From the NCBI RefSeq assembly GCF_003057875.1, contig NZ_PYXZ01000001.1, positions 124,001 to 188,000 of the forward strand: a stretch of 64,000 bases of DNA, written 5' to 3'. The stretch comes from Nocardioides currus (GTDB taxonomy: Bacteria; Actinomycetota; Actinomycetes; Propionibacteriales; Nocardioidaceae). The notes beneath the pieces are model-generated. The model was given only the letters and a program-made list of their open reading frames with translations. It was not told where the DNA came from and searched no databases. Positions within the stretch are counted from its first letter, which is position 1; each line of letters starts with the position of its first letter. Shown in pieces: positions 25,882 through 35,097 of the stretch. A program made the translations under genes and the position numbers.

Positions 25882-25945
25882 CGGGTCGAACGTGACACTC
25901 CCGCCCCCACTGGTGGGGGCGGGAGTGCTTCTTTCGACCCGTTAC
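25878..25945. terminator. Nested terminator hairpins downstream of the SGNH hydrolase
   Basis: A 14-bp perfect stem pairs 25896-25909 with 25914-25927 around CTGG and is followed by CTTCTTT. It is enclosed by a second perfect inverted repeat, 13 bp, 25878-25890 with 25933-25945. The outer left arm contains the TAA stop of the hydrolase gene. The inner hairpin is a good rho-independent terminator. Confidence 0.85.
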
Positions 25946-25968
25946 TCGCGGACGGGCCCGGAAATGAC

Positions 25969-26001
25969 GCCGACCCGACGTCTCGATGACGTCGGGCCGG
26001 C
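25969..26001 (-). terminator. Probable terminator of the Bax inhibitor-1 family gene
   Basis: Inverted repeat 25969-25982 with 25988-26001, one A-C mismatch in 14 positions, loop of five bases. It lies 15 bases beyond the stop of the minus-strand gene. It partners the nested hairpins of the convergent SGNH gene. Confidence 0.65.
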
Positions 26002-26015
26002 GGAGCGGGGCAGGC

Positions 26016-26909
26016 TCAGTCCTGCTGGAAGATCGCCAGGATCCGCAGCAGGTTGGTGTAGATCCAGACGAGGCTGACGGTCAGCGCAAACGCGGCCCGC
26101 CACGACTCTCGCTCCGGGAGCCCGGCGCGGACGCCCTGCTCGACGAAGTCGAAGTCGAGGATCAGCATGAAGACACCCAGCACGAGGCCGCCGATGGCGA
26201 ACACGAGGCCGAGGCCGCCGAAGCCGAAGAAGCCGATCTGGTTGCCGAAGAAGCCCAGCACCATCTCGAGCAGGCCCAGCGCCACCATGCCGAACATGGC
26301 CGCGACGACGAACGTGCGGAACTTGTTGCCGACCTGGATGTCGAAGAACTTGTACGCCGCCAGCGTGCCCGCGAAGGCCGCGAAGGTGCCGATCACGGCC
26401 TGCAGGACGATGCCGGTGTCGACACCCGCGTAGGCCGGGATGATCTTCGAGAACGCGCCGAGCGCCACGCCCTCGAGCGCGGCGAAGGCGAGCACCAGCG
26501 CGGGGCTGATGATCTTCTTGAACGAGTTGACCATCGACAGCGCGAAGGCGCCGAACGAGCCGACCATCAGCGCGAGGTAGAGCTTGCCGATGTTGTCCTC
26601 GTTGGCGAGGCCGCTCTCGGTGATCGAGTCGCCGGTCCAGAACCACGTGAGCGCCGCGAAGGCGATCACGACGGCCAGGGTCATGGCGGTCTTCTGGACG
26701 ACCGAGTCGACGGTCATCCGGCCCTGGTCGACCTGCTGGGTCGGGGTGCCGGTGCCCCACTGCGAGGGGTCGCCGTACTCGGGGGCGGAGGGAGCCTGGC
26801 CGTAGCCGGGGTAGGCCTGTCCACCACCGGCGTAGCTCTGGTTGCCGTAGGCGTTGGCCGTCCCGTTGAACTCCTCGGAACGGTTGAAAACCGGGTTGTT
26901 GCTCTTCAT
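26016..26909 (-). CDS. Bax inhibitor-1/YccA family membrane protein
   Basis: A 297-residue protein. The first 75 residues are polar and Gly/Gln/Tyr/Pro-rich (YAGGGQAYPGYGQAPSAPEY), probably disordered in the cytoplasm. Seven hydrophobic helices follow, including MTLAVVIAFAALTWFW, FALSMVNSFKKIISPALVLA and the last VSLVWIYTNLLRILAIFQQD. The late acidic residues match the Bax inhibitor-1/YetJ-type fold, whose homologues are pH-dependent calcium leak channels. The ATG is preceded by AAGGAGAG. Confidence 0.9.
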   Translation of the reverse strand: MKSNNPVFNRSEEFNGTANAYGNQSYAGGGQAYPGYGQAPSAPEYGDPSQWGTGTPTQQVDQGRMTVDSVVQKTAMTLAVVIAFAALTWFWTGDSITESGLANEDNIGKLYLALMVGSFGAFALSMVNSFKKIISPALVLAFAALEGVALGAFSKIIPAYAGVDTGIVLQAVIGTFAAFAGTLAAYKFFDIQVGNKFRTFVVAAMFGMVALGLLEMVLGFFGNQIGFFGFGGLGLVFAIGGLVLGVFMLILDFDFVEQGVRAGLPERESWRAAFALTVSLVWIYTNLLRILAIFQQD

Positions 26910-26974
26910 GGTCTCTCCTTGGAGGCCGTGTGGTGTGCCGCCACCTTACTCGGCGGCTACTCATCCAAACGTGC

Positions 26975-27021
26975 GAGCAGGGCCCGGTGTTCCCGTGGGG
27001 ACGGCGATCCGGGCCCTGCTC
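26975..27021 (-). terminator. Terminator of the large lamin-tail protein gene
   Basis: Perfect 13-bp inverted repeat, 26975-26987 with 27009-27021, loop of 21 bases. It lies 9 bases past the stop of the minus-strand gene at 27031. Confidence 0.7.
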
Positions 27022-27030
27022 AGGGGATTC

Positions 27031-29643
27031 TCAGGAGCGCACGAACAGCGCGAACTTCCGCGAGGTGCGCTGGTGGGCGTCGTCGCCGGCGATCGTCACC
27101 TTCAGGGTGCGCCGTCCGGCCCTGGCCAGCTCGGGCACCCGGACGACGAGCCGCCCGTCGGCCTTGAGGACCGCCTTCAGCGAGCCGTCGTACCCGCCGA
27201 TGCGGACCACGACGTCACCACCGGGTCCGCCGGCGGTGGTCGCGACCCGGAGGACGACCGTGCCCCGACGGCCCGTCGACACGACGAGCTTGCCCTTACC
27301 TGCCTTGGCGATCGTCACGCTGCCCACGGCCGGAGCCGAGGTCGGGGCCGAGGTCGGGGCCGCCGTCGGGGCCGTCGTGGGGGTGGGCGTCGGCGTGGGC
27401 GTCGGCGTGGGGATCGGCGTGGGGGTCGGGGTGGGCGTCGGCGGGACCTCGCACGGGATCGTGCCCGAGCGCAGCGAGTGCCCGTCGGTGTCGCCGTCGT
27501 CGCTCCACACGACCTCCTTGCTGCCCGCGCCGCAGGTCGACTGCGGCGCGATCGCGAAGCCCTCGTTGTTCAGGTTGGGCATCCCCACCGGGCGGTCGAA
27601 GGCCTGTGCGACCCGGAACGCCCCGGCGTCGTCGAGCTCCATCGTCACGGTGACGCCGTCGCAGCTGTCGTCACACACGGCCCACAGGCGCTGCTGCTCC
27701 GGGTCCCAGCTGACGTCCATGGCGCCCTTCGGGCCGGCGTTCGTGGTCAGCTCCGGGTCGAGCGTGGCGACGAGGTGTGCCGTCTCCTGCACGGCGGCGG
27801 TCTGGTCGAGCGCCACGACGTGGAGCAGCCCGGTGCCCTCGACGGCGACGACGTAGAGGCCGGTGCCGTGGTGCGGATAGGTCGCCGGGTCGTACGCCGC
27901 GCCGGTGGCCTGGTCGACGAACCCGCCCGCGGTGAGGGCGTTGTCCGGGATCCAGGTGATGCCCTCGAGACCGAGGTTGGCGCCCACGGTGGGCAGCAGC
28001 GCGTTGAGCGACCACTCGTCGGTGGCACTGATCGGGCCGCCACCGGTCGAGGTGCCCGGCTCGTAGCGCAACACGGCGTTCCTGCTGACCCCGCTGACGG
28101 AGTTGTCGCGCTCGGTGGCGAGGTAGACCGCGCCGTCGGGGCCGATCGTGATGCCCTCGGAGTCGGGCGCCCCGGTGCCGTCCGCGTAGCGCGGGTCCCT
28201 GCCACCCGCCCAGCCGCTCGCGGGCACCCACGCGCTGCCGCTCTTCGTCATCTTCCACAGCGTGCCGGCCTTGTTCTGCGCGACCCACAGCGTGGTCGGG
28301 TCGGTCGGGTCGAAGACCACGCCGCTGGCGTCCTGGTTGAAGGTCGCCGCGTCGTCGGAGACCTGGACGGTCTGCGAGCCCGGCCACGGCGCCCGGTCGA
28401 GGCCGGGACACTGGTTGGCGGCGCCGCGGGTGAGGGCGGCGGTCGCGATGAACGCGCCGACCCCGTCCTTGCACCGGCCGTAGGACGGGACACCGTGGGT
28501 GGTCCAGGCGAACGAGTCGATCAGCTTCGCGGTCGGGTCGAAGAGGCGTACGGCGTCCGAGCCTCCGAGCCCGGCGGCCAGGGCGTCGACCACGAGGTGG
28601 CCGTGGGCGGGCACGACGCTGGGGCTGGGCAGGGTCGTCGGGTTGGTGTCCCCGCTGTCCTTGACCACCCAGCCGGCGACGTCGATGTCGGTGCCCGAGA
28701 GGTTGACGAGCTCGACCCAGTCGGGGTTGGGGTCGGAGACGACCTCGTTGAGACGGATCGGGCTGCAGGCGTTGGCGGCACCGCGGGTCGCGACGGTGGT
28801 CTCCTGCCAGGCGCCCGTGCCGTCGGGGCAGCGACCCAGCGTCGTACCGGCGTGGCCCCCCGACGACGCGTGCTCGTCGACCTTCGTCGTCCCGTCGGCG
28901 AGGTAGAGCGTCACGGTGTCGTCGACCCCGAGGCCGAAGCCGGGCGGCGGGAACTCGGTGTAGGTCGCGTAGAACCCGCCCGGGGCGATCACCGTGTTGG
29001 CGGGGATCGTGACGAACGGGTTGCTCGCGCCGGCGTCCTTGAGCCTCCATCCGGAGACGTCGGCCGGGGTGCTGCCCGTGTTGGTGAGCTCGACCCAGTC
29101 GGCGACCGCGTCACCGTTGGACTCGATCTCGTTGAGCCGGACGCTGCTCGGGTCGAACCCACTGGGGCAGGCGTTCGCGGCGGCCTTGGTGGCCGACACG
29201 GTGGCGACGAAGTCACCCGTGCCGTCGGCGCAGCGCCCGTACGTCGTCGTCGCGTGGGTCGTCCAGGAGTAGGAGTCGACGAGGGTGGTGCCGTCGGCGG
29301 CGAAGACGCGCGCGGAGTCGGCGCCGCCGAGGCCGAAGCCACCCACGACGCCCGGGCCCTCGGTGTGGATCGCGAGGTGTCCGCCGGGCGCGACGACGGA
29401 GCCGGCCGGGAAGGTGAGGGTCCGGCTGTCGTCGCTGTCCTTGACGACGAAGCCGGAGACGTCCGCCGCGGTCGATCCGGTGTTGGTGACCTCGATCCAG
29501 TCCGCGACCGGGTCACCGTTGGACTCGACCTCGTTGATCCTCACGTCGGTCACGGCGTCGGCAAGGGCCGACGTCGCCGTGAGCGTGGTGAGGGTGACGG
29601 CGGCGAGGGCTCCCGCCAGGGCACAACGAAGCGCAACGCGCAT
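27031..29643 (-). CDS. Secreted protein with three lamin-tail domains and a beta-propeller
   Basis: An 870-residue protein. A signal peptide (about residues 1-28, ending TATSALADA) is followed by three lamin-tail (LTD) domains at roughly 30-150, 165-290 and 295-405, each starting VRINEVESNGDPVADWIEVT or a variant. A beta-propeller/esterase-like-phytase region (about 420-720) has LEGITWIPDNALTAGGFVDQ and NLNNEGFAIAP. A Pro/Thr/Ala linker covers about 735-768, and the end is an Ig-like beta domain. No sortase motif is seen, so it is secreted or cell-wall associated. LTD plus SdiA-regulated/phytase-like proteins are known in actinobacteria; activity needs testing. GGAG precedes the ATG. Confidence 0.88.
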   Translation of the reverse strand: MRVALRCALAGALAAVTLTTLTATSALADAVTDVRINEVESNGDPVADWIEVTNTGSTAADVSGFVVKDSDDSRTLTFPAGSVVAPGGHLAIHTEGPGVVGGFGLGGADSARVFAADGTTLVDSYSWTTHATTTYGRCADGTGDFVATVSATKAAANACPSGFDPSSVRLNEIESNGDAVADWVELTNTGSTPADVSGWRLKDAGASNPFVTIPANTVIAPGGFYATYTEFPPPGFGLGVDDTVTLYLADGTTKVDEHASSGGHAGTTLGRCPDGTGAWQETTVATRGAANACSPIRLNEVVSDPNPDWVELVNLSGTDIDVAGWVVKDSGDTNPTTLPSPSVVPAHGHLVVDALAAGLGGSDAVRLFDPTAKLIDSFAWTTHGVPSYGRCKDGVGAFIATAALTRGAANQCPGLDRAPWPGSQTVQVSDDAATFNQDASGVVFDPTDPTTLWVAQNKAGTLWKMTKSGSAWVPASGWAGGRDPRYADGTGAPDSEGITIGPDGAVYLATERDNSVSGVSRNAVLRYEPGTSTGGGPISATDEWSLNALLPTVGANLGLEGITWIPDNALTAGGFVDQATGAAYDPATYPHHGTGLYVVAVEGTGLLHVVALDQTAAVQETAHLVATLDPELTTNAGPKGAMDVSWDPEQQRLWAVCDDSCDGVTVTMELDDAGAFRVAQAFDRPVGMPNLNNEGFAIAPQSTCGAGSKEVVWSDDGDTDGHSLRSGTIPCEVPPTPTPTPTPIPTPTPTPTPTPTTAPTAAPTSAPTSAPAVGSVTIAKAGKGKLVVSTGRRGTVVLRVATTAGGPGGDVVVRIGGYDGSLKAVLKADGRLVVRVPELARAGRRTLKVTIAGDDAHQRTSRKFALFVRS
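27331..27443 (-). repeat. Low-complexity PT/AP linker repeat
   Basis: A GC-rich microrepeat (units of GTGGGCGTCGGC on the plus strand) encodes Pro-Thr and then Ala-Pro-Thr-Ser runs inside the lamin-tail protein. It is a coding spacer, not a CRISPR or regulatory repeat, and is a likely site of length variation. Confidence 0.85.
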
Positions 29644-29778
29644 GGACTGACTCCAGGGCTCGGAAGGGGTGTGGCTGACCAGCCGAGCGAAACGTCGCGG
29701 AGGCCGACGAACGGAGGCAGAACCGCGGGCGAACCGACGACCAACGGGGCGTGTGGAGTGGAGGTCCTGCCCGCGAGG

Positions 29779-29852
29779 TGCCCCCGGTGGGGGTCGAACC
29801 CACACTGTGCGGTTTTTAAGACCGCTTCCTCTGCCGATTGGGATACGGGGGC
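29779..29852 (-). tRNA. tRNA, anticodon UAA (Leu by codon), with a short variable region
   Basis: A 74-base cloverleaf on the minus strand. The acceptor stem GCCCCCG/CGGGGGC is perfect with discriminator A. The anticodon stem is GCGGT/ACCGC with loop CTTAAAA, giving anticodon UAA; the T arm is GTGGG/CCCAC with loop TTCGACC. The D arm TCC...GGA has the loop AATCGGCAGA, as in Leu/Ser tRNAs. The variable region is only five bases (ACAGT), whereas bacterial tRNA-Leu normally has a long arm. No CCA is encoded. It lies 16 bp after the ppx stop, probably on the same transcript. Confidence 0.85.
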
Positions 29853-29868
29853 GAGTGGCCCGCGAAGG

Positions 29869-30783
29869 CTACGCGGTCCGCAGGGACCAGGCGATGCCCT
29901 CGAGGATGTCGGACTCGCTGACCAGCAGCTCGTCGACGGTGGTGCGCCGCAGCACCCGCGAGGCGATCAGCGCACCGGCGTCGATGACGTCGGCGCGGCC
30001 CGGGTGCATGTAGCCCAGGGCGAGGCGCTCGGCGACGGTCATCGCGACCAGCCGGTCGACGTGGGAGTGCACGTCCGCGTGGGTGTGCACGGAGCGGTCG
30101 ATCGCCTCGGGGTCGTACGCCGCCAGGTCGAGCACCCCGGCCGCGAGCGTGGTCATGGTGCCGGCGATCCCGACCACCGTGGCCGCGGCGGCGAGGTCGA
30201 CCCCGCTCGCGTCGAGCTGGTCGTCGATGTCGCGGACGACGGCCTCGATCTCCTCCCGGGTCGCCGGGTCGTGGCGCACGTGGCGCTCGTGGAGGCGCAC
30301 CGAGCCGACGTCCATCGAGCGGGCCGCCACGACGCCGGCGTCGTCGCCCAGCACCACCTCGGTCGAGCCACCGCCGATGTCGACGACCAGGATCGGGCGC
30401 GCCGCCTCGTCGGGGACGTTGCTCATCGCGCCAGCGAAGGCGACGGCGGCCTCCTCGTCGCCGCTGAGCACCTCGGGCTCGACCCCGAGCCGGGCCAGCA
30501 CGCCGGCCCGGAACTGCGCCGCGTTGTCGGCGTCGCGCGTGGCCGAGGTGGCGCAGAACCTGATCGTCTCGACGTCGTGCTGCGAGATCAGCGCGGCGTA
30601 CGTGTCGATCGCGGCGAAGGCGCGCTCCAAGGCCTCGTCGGCGAGCCGGCCGGTCGCGTCCACCCCCTGCCCGAGCCTGACCATGCTCGACTCACGCACG
30701 AGCACCTCGAGGCCGGCGTCGGTGTGCTCGCCGATGAGGAGCTTGATGGTGTTGGTGCCGCAGTCGACGGCGGCTACACGCAC
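29869..30783 (-). CDS. ppx: Exopolyphosphatase/Ppx-GppA family phosphatase
   Basis: A 304-residue protein of the ASKHA fold. It opens with RVAAVDCGTNTIKLLI (phosphate 1 loop) and has LVVDIGGGSTEVVLGD (phosphate 2 loop); the middle has FCATSATRDADN. It is the short actinobacterial Ppx-like type lacking extra C-terminal domains. It hydrolyses polyphosphate or possibly pppGpp. The GTG at 30783 overlaps the DUF501 gene by 10 bp. A tRNA follows closely. Assignment of polyphosphate over ppGpp substrate is by family. Confidence 0.9.
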   Translation of the reverse strand: MRVAAVDCGTNTIKLLIGEHTDAGLEVLVRESSMVRLGQGVDATGRLADEALERAFAAIDTYAALISQHDVETIRFCATSATRDADNAAQFRAGVLARLGVEPEVLSGDEEAAVAFAGAMSNVPDEAARPILVVDIGGGSTEVVLGDDAGVVAARSMDVGSVRLHERHVRHDPATREEIEAVVRDIDDQLDASGVDLAAAATVVGIAGTMTTLAAGVLDLAAYDPEAIDRSVHTHADVHSHVDRLVAMTVAERLALGYMHPGRADVIDAGALIASRVLRRTTVDELLVSESDILEGIAWSLRTA

Positions 30784-31268
30784 GGGCCCGGCTCCCACCA
30801 CTCGCCCAGCAGGTCGAGGACCTCGTCGCCGAGCGGGTTGACGCCGCGGCCCATCGCCAGCGACTGCCCGGCCAGCACGTGCAGACACTTGACCCGGTCG
30901 GGCATGCCTCCGGCGGAGATGCCCTCGATCTCCGGGACGTCGTGGCCCGACTCGGTCGCCAGGGCGCCGCGGAAGGCGAGGTAGGACTCGTGCGCCGCGG
31001 CGTACGCCGCGGCGAGCTCGGGGTCCTCACCGAGCCGGTCCTGCATCTCCTTCATCAGGCCGGAGCCCTCCAGGGTCCCGATCCTCGAGGCCGCGCGCGG
31101 GCAGGTGAGGTAGAAGGTCGTCGGGAACGGCGTGCCGTTGGGCAGCCGAGGCTCCGTGGTGACGACGTCGGGGTTGCCGCACGGGCAACGGTGGCCGACG
31201 GCGTGGATGGCGCGGGGCTCGCGGCCGAGCTGCGCGGCGATGGCTGCTTCGTCGTTCGGGTCGATCAC
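30774..31268 (-). CDS. DUF501 domain protein
   Basis: A 164-residue protein. The hallmark CPCGNPDVVTTEPRLPNGTP with PFPTTFYLTCPRA contains Cys residues probably binding metal, and GGMPDRVKCLHVLAGQSLA is the C-terminal signature with an additional Cys and His. DUF501 proteins are of unknown function and almost always sit between a DivIC/FtsB-like gene and ppx in actinobacteria, as here. It overlaps ppx by 10 bp. Confidence 0.92.
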   Translation of the reverse strand: MIDPNDEAAIAAQLGREPRAIHAVGHRCPCGNPDVVTTEPRLPNGTPFPTTFYLTCPRAASRIGTLEGSGLMKEMQDRLGEDPELAAAYAAAHESYLAFRGALATESGHDVPEIEGISAGGMPDRVKCLHVLAGQSLAMGRGVNPLGDEVLDLLGEWWEPGPCV

Positions 31269-31291
31269 GAGCCGATCATTTCACTGGTCGG

Positions 31292-31924
31292 TCACGGGGT
31301 GGAGGCCGCACCCGCGCGGCCGTCGATCTCCGTGGCGGGGCCGTCGGTGGGCGCCGGCGGGTCGCCGGCCATCTCGACCGAGGCCCAGGCGTTGTCCCAC
31401 CACGCCGTCGGGACGGTCTTGATCACGTCGTCCGGGTCGCTGAGCGAGGTCTGGCTCTCCAGCGGCTTGCCGTCCTTGTCGAGCACCAGGAAGCCGGTCT
31501 CGCCCGGCATGAGGTAGCCGAAGCGGGCCCGGGCCTGGGCCTTGACGAACGCGGGGTCCTCCCAGCGCTTCTTCTCCCGCTCGAGGGAGTTGATCGCGCT
31601 CTCCCGCTCGGCGATGGCGACCTTGAGGTCGCCGATGTGGGCACGCTGCTGGAGGTAGGCGCGCAGCGAGGATGCGTACGACACGGTGAGCACCGCCAGC
31701 ACCAGCACCAGCACGGCGGCGCGGCCGGTGAAACGGGGGCGACGCGGCGTCGGCCTGCTCGTCGCGCCGACGGGGGCCGTCGCCGCGGACCTGGCGCGGG
31801 CGGCGCTGCGGTCGGAGCCGCTGCGCTCCGTCCGCCCGGTGCGGGTGCCCGGGCGCGTGCTGCCGCCGGGTCCGCCCCGGGGGGTGCGTCGCGGCGCGGC
31901 GCCGGGTCGGGACGGGGAAGCCAT
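31292..31924 (-). CDS. FtsB/DivIC-type septum formation initiator
   Basis: A 210-residue bitopic protein. Residues 1-70 are basic and Arg/Pro/Gly-rich (cytoplasmic tail), a single membrane helix AAVLVLVLAVLTVSYASSL follows, then a coiled coil (RAHIGDLKVAIAERESAINS). The FGYLMPGETGFLVLD segment is the typical FtsB/DivIC end. It should act in the divisome with FtsL and FtsQ. The basic N-terminal tail is longer than in Bacillus, as usual in actinobacteria. It is followed by DUF501 and preceded by enolase on the same strand. Confidence 0.9.
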   Translation of the reverse strand: MASPSRPGAAPRRTPRGGPGGSTRPGTRTGRTERSGSDRSAARARSAATAPVGATSRPTPRRPRFTGRAAVLVLVLAVLTVSYASSLRAYLQQRAHIGDLKVAIAERESAINSLEREKKRWEDPAFVKAQARARFGYLMPGETGFLVLDKDGKPLESQTSLSDPDDVIKTVPTAWWDNAWASVEMAGDPPAPTDGPATEIDGRAGAASTP

Positions 31925-32005
31925 GCGAGCAGTCTGCCTCGCGCGGCAGCCAGATCCCGGGACCACGCGCCGGTCCGGTGTCGCCGCACCGCCGCGGGCG
32001 GTCGC

Positions 32006-32039
32006 GGTCGATCGCAGTCATCCGATGTCGGGGATCGAC
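32006..32039. repeat. Copy A of a dispersed GGTCGATCGCAGT element
   Basis: Positions 32006-32027 match 62469-62490 in 21 of 22 bases (difference C/G in the middle). Here a following GATCGACC (32032-32039) can pair with the first bases, but the palindrome is less complete than in copy B. It sits in the 293-bp gap between the enolase stop and the FtsB-like start. Confidence 0.6.
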
Positions 32040-32172
32040 CGAGACCTCGCCGCGGACCCGCATCCGGACGGGTGTGCGGCGATCCCGTCCACGTCCTCTC
32101 CCCAGGTCCGTGACCGTGCTGGTCACTCTCAGGGACGGGGACCGGTTGGACCGGTCCGTTGGTTGTCCGGTG

Positions 32173-32210
32173 GCGAGCGCCGCCTTGCCGCACGCGGCTG
32201 CGGCGCTCGC
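32173..32210 (-). terminator. Terminator downstream of enolase
   Basis: Perfect 11-bp inverted repeat, 32173-32183 with 32200-32210, loop 16 bases. It lies 7 bases past the enolase stop, so the FtsB-like gene probably has its own promoter in the remaining gap. Confidence 0.7.
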
Positions 32211-32217
32211 GTCAGGC

Positions 32218-33528
<1,311 letters not shown>

Positions 33529-33609
33529 TCACCCTAGACCCGCGGGCGCCCCCTGCCGCCAGCCCACGACGGGCATGAGAATCCGCGCGGACCGACTAGC
33601 GTCTCGGTC

Positions 33610-34557
33610 GTGTCCACCGCCGCCGACCGCTTCACCGCGTTCGTCGAGCTGATCGCTCCCGACGTCGACGCGATGCCGACGACGGCGGCCCAAATGGCCG
33701 GGCTGGCCGGCCTGTCGCCGTCGCAGTTCGAGCGCGTCGCCCGCGCCGTGGTGGGCGAGTCGCCCGCGAGGTTTCGCGGACGCATCCTGATGGAGCGGGC
33801 GTCGTACCTCATGCTGACGACCGATCGGAGGCTGCTGGACATCGCCGTCGACAGCGGCTTCTCCAGCCACGAAGCCTTCACGCGGGCGTTCCGGCGCGAG
33901 TTCGGGGTGCTGCCGTCGGTGTGGCGCACGGAGCCGACGTCGTTCCGCATCGAAGCACCCAACGACGTGCACTTCAGCCCGCCCGCTGGCCTCCGCCTGC
34001 CGGCCCGTCACAGGATGGACAGCGTGGACCTGGTCGTCGAGATGGTGGAGCACCACGTGTGGCTGGTCGGTCAGCTGGTCGACCGCGCCCAGCGGGTGTC
34101 CGACAGCGATCTCGACCACGTCTCCGAGCGCTCGGTCGACGGGATCGACGGCGGCACCCTGCGATGGGCGTTGTCGCGACTGGTCGGCCAGATGGAGATG
34201 TGGAACGCCGCCGTCCACGACGTGGGCTACGACTTCGGCGTCGAGGAGCACGAGTCGCCCACGTCGATGCGCAGGCGGCTCGACCGCGTCGGCCCCGAGT
34301 TCGTCGACAACGTCTCGTTGATCGCGGCCACCGGCCGCTTCGACGAGACCTTCGTCGAGGCGTTCTCGCCGACGCCACAGGTGTTGTCGTACGGCGCCAT
34401 GGTGGCGCACGTCCTGACCTTCGCCGCGCACCACCGGCTGCTCGCGCTCTCCCGGCTGCGCGAGTGCGGCGTCACCGACCTCGGGTTCGGCGACCCGAAG
34501 CAGTGGTTCGCGATCGGTCGCGACGATGCGGCTCTCGATCAAGCGGACGACGGCTGA
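33610..34557 (+). CDS. AraC-type helix-turn-helix fused to a DinB-like domain
   Basis: A 315-residue protein. Residues 25-110 form an AraC/XylS HTH pair, with LAGLSPSQFERVARAVVGES and LLDIAVDSGFSSHEAFTRAF. Residues 135-300 form a DinB-type helical bundle with MVEHHVWLVGQLVDRAQ and VLTFAAHHRLLALSRLRECG, whose His residues may bind metal. It is probably a transcription regulator sensing a small molecule or thiol through the DinB half. The GTG at 33610 is preceded by the -10-like TAGCGT a few bases away, so the transcript may be leaderless. Confidence 0.88.
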   Translation: MSTAADRFTAFVELIAPDVDAMPTTAAQMAGLAGLSPSQFERVARAVVGESPARFRGRILMERASYLMLTTDRRLLDIAVDSGFSSHEAFTRAFRREFGVLPSVWRTEPTSFRIEAPNDVHFSPPAGLRLPARHRMDSVDLVVEMVEHHVWLVGQLVDRAQRVSDSDLDHVSERSVDGIDGGTLRWALSRLVGQMEMWNAAVHDVGYDFGVEEHESPTSMRRRLDRVGPEFVDNVSLIAATGRFDETFVEAFSPTPQVLSYGAMVAHVLTFAAHHRLLALSRLRECGVTDLGFGDPKQWFAIGRDDAALDQADDG

Positions 34558-34592
34558 ACGCGGCAGCGTGCGTGGTGTCGAGAGGAGACACC

Positions 34593-35096
34593 ATGTCCAT
34601 GAAGGCCCCCTACCGAGAGCCCCTGTTGCCGGCCGAGCCCGGACCGCGGGTCGTGCCCGAACCGCGACGACGGGGCGAGGAGGGCGGCGGCCGGTGCGGC
34701 GTGTGCGCCGGCTCCGCCGAGCCCGCCGTGTGGGGTGACGAGCACTTCACCCTGCACCCACCACGGACCTGCAGCCTGCCCGGCACTCTCTGGCTGGCCA
34801 GTCGCGACCACGTCGACTCCTTCCGCGACCTCTCCTCTGCGGCTGCGGCCGGGTTTGGACCGCTCGTCGCCCGGGTCGAGACCGCGATGCTCGAGGACCC
34901 CGGCGTCGGCCGCGTGCACGTCTACCGCTGGGGCGACGGCGCCGCCCACTTCCACGTCTGGATGATGCCGCGCCCGTTGGGCATGCTCGAGGCCAGCGGC
35001 ATGATGCTGCCGCTGTGGGAGGACGCCCTGCCCGACGTGCCGGACGAGGAGTGCCGGACCGCGGCCCGGCGGGTCGTCGATCGGCTGGCGGGCTGA
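34593..35096 (+). CDS. HIT-like domain protein
   Basis: A 167-residue protein. The N-terminal part has a CGVCAGSAE motif with close Cys residues and TCSLPGTLWLASRDHVDSFR. The C-terminal half has VHVYRWGDGAAHFHVWMMPR, matching the HxHxx segment of the histidine triad family, though the third His is replaced. It is probably a nucleotide-binding or phosphorylase-like member. AGAGGAGA precedes the ATG. It is directly upstream of an APC-type permease. Confidence 0.75.
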   Translation: MSMKAPYREPLLPAEPGPRVVPEPRRRGEEGGGRCGVCAGSAEPAVWGDEHFTLHPPRTCSLPGTLWLASRDHVDSFRDLSSAAAAGFGPLVARVETAMLEDPGVGRVHVYRWGDGAAHFHVWMMPRPLGMLEASGMMLPLWEDALPDVPDEECRTAARRVVDRLAG

Positions 35097-35097
35097 G

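Noticed and set aside
27331-27443. Short tandem repeat that could look like a CRISPR array
   Set aside because: Units are about 12 bp with no spacers and encode a PT/AP linker in frame.
26854-30984. Very long open frame on the plus strand across the lamin-tail gene, tRNA and ppx
   Set aside because: It reads antisense to several clear genes and a tRNA, with low-complexity Arg/Gly/Val content.
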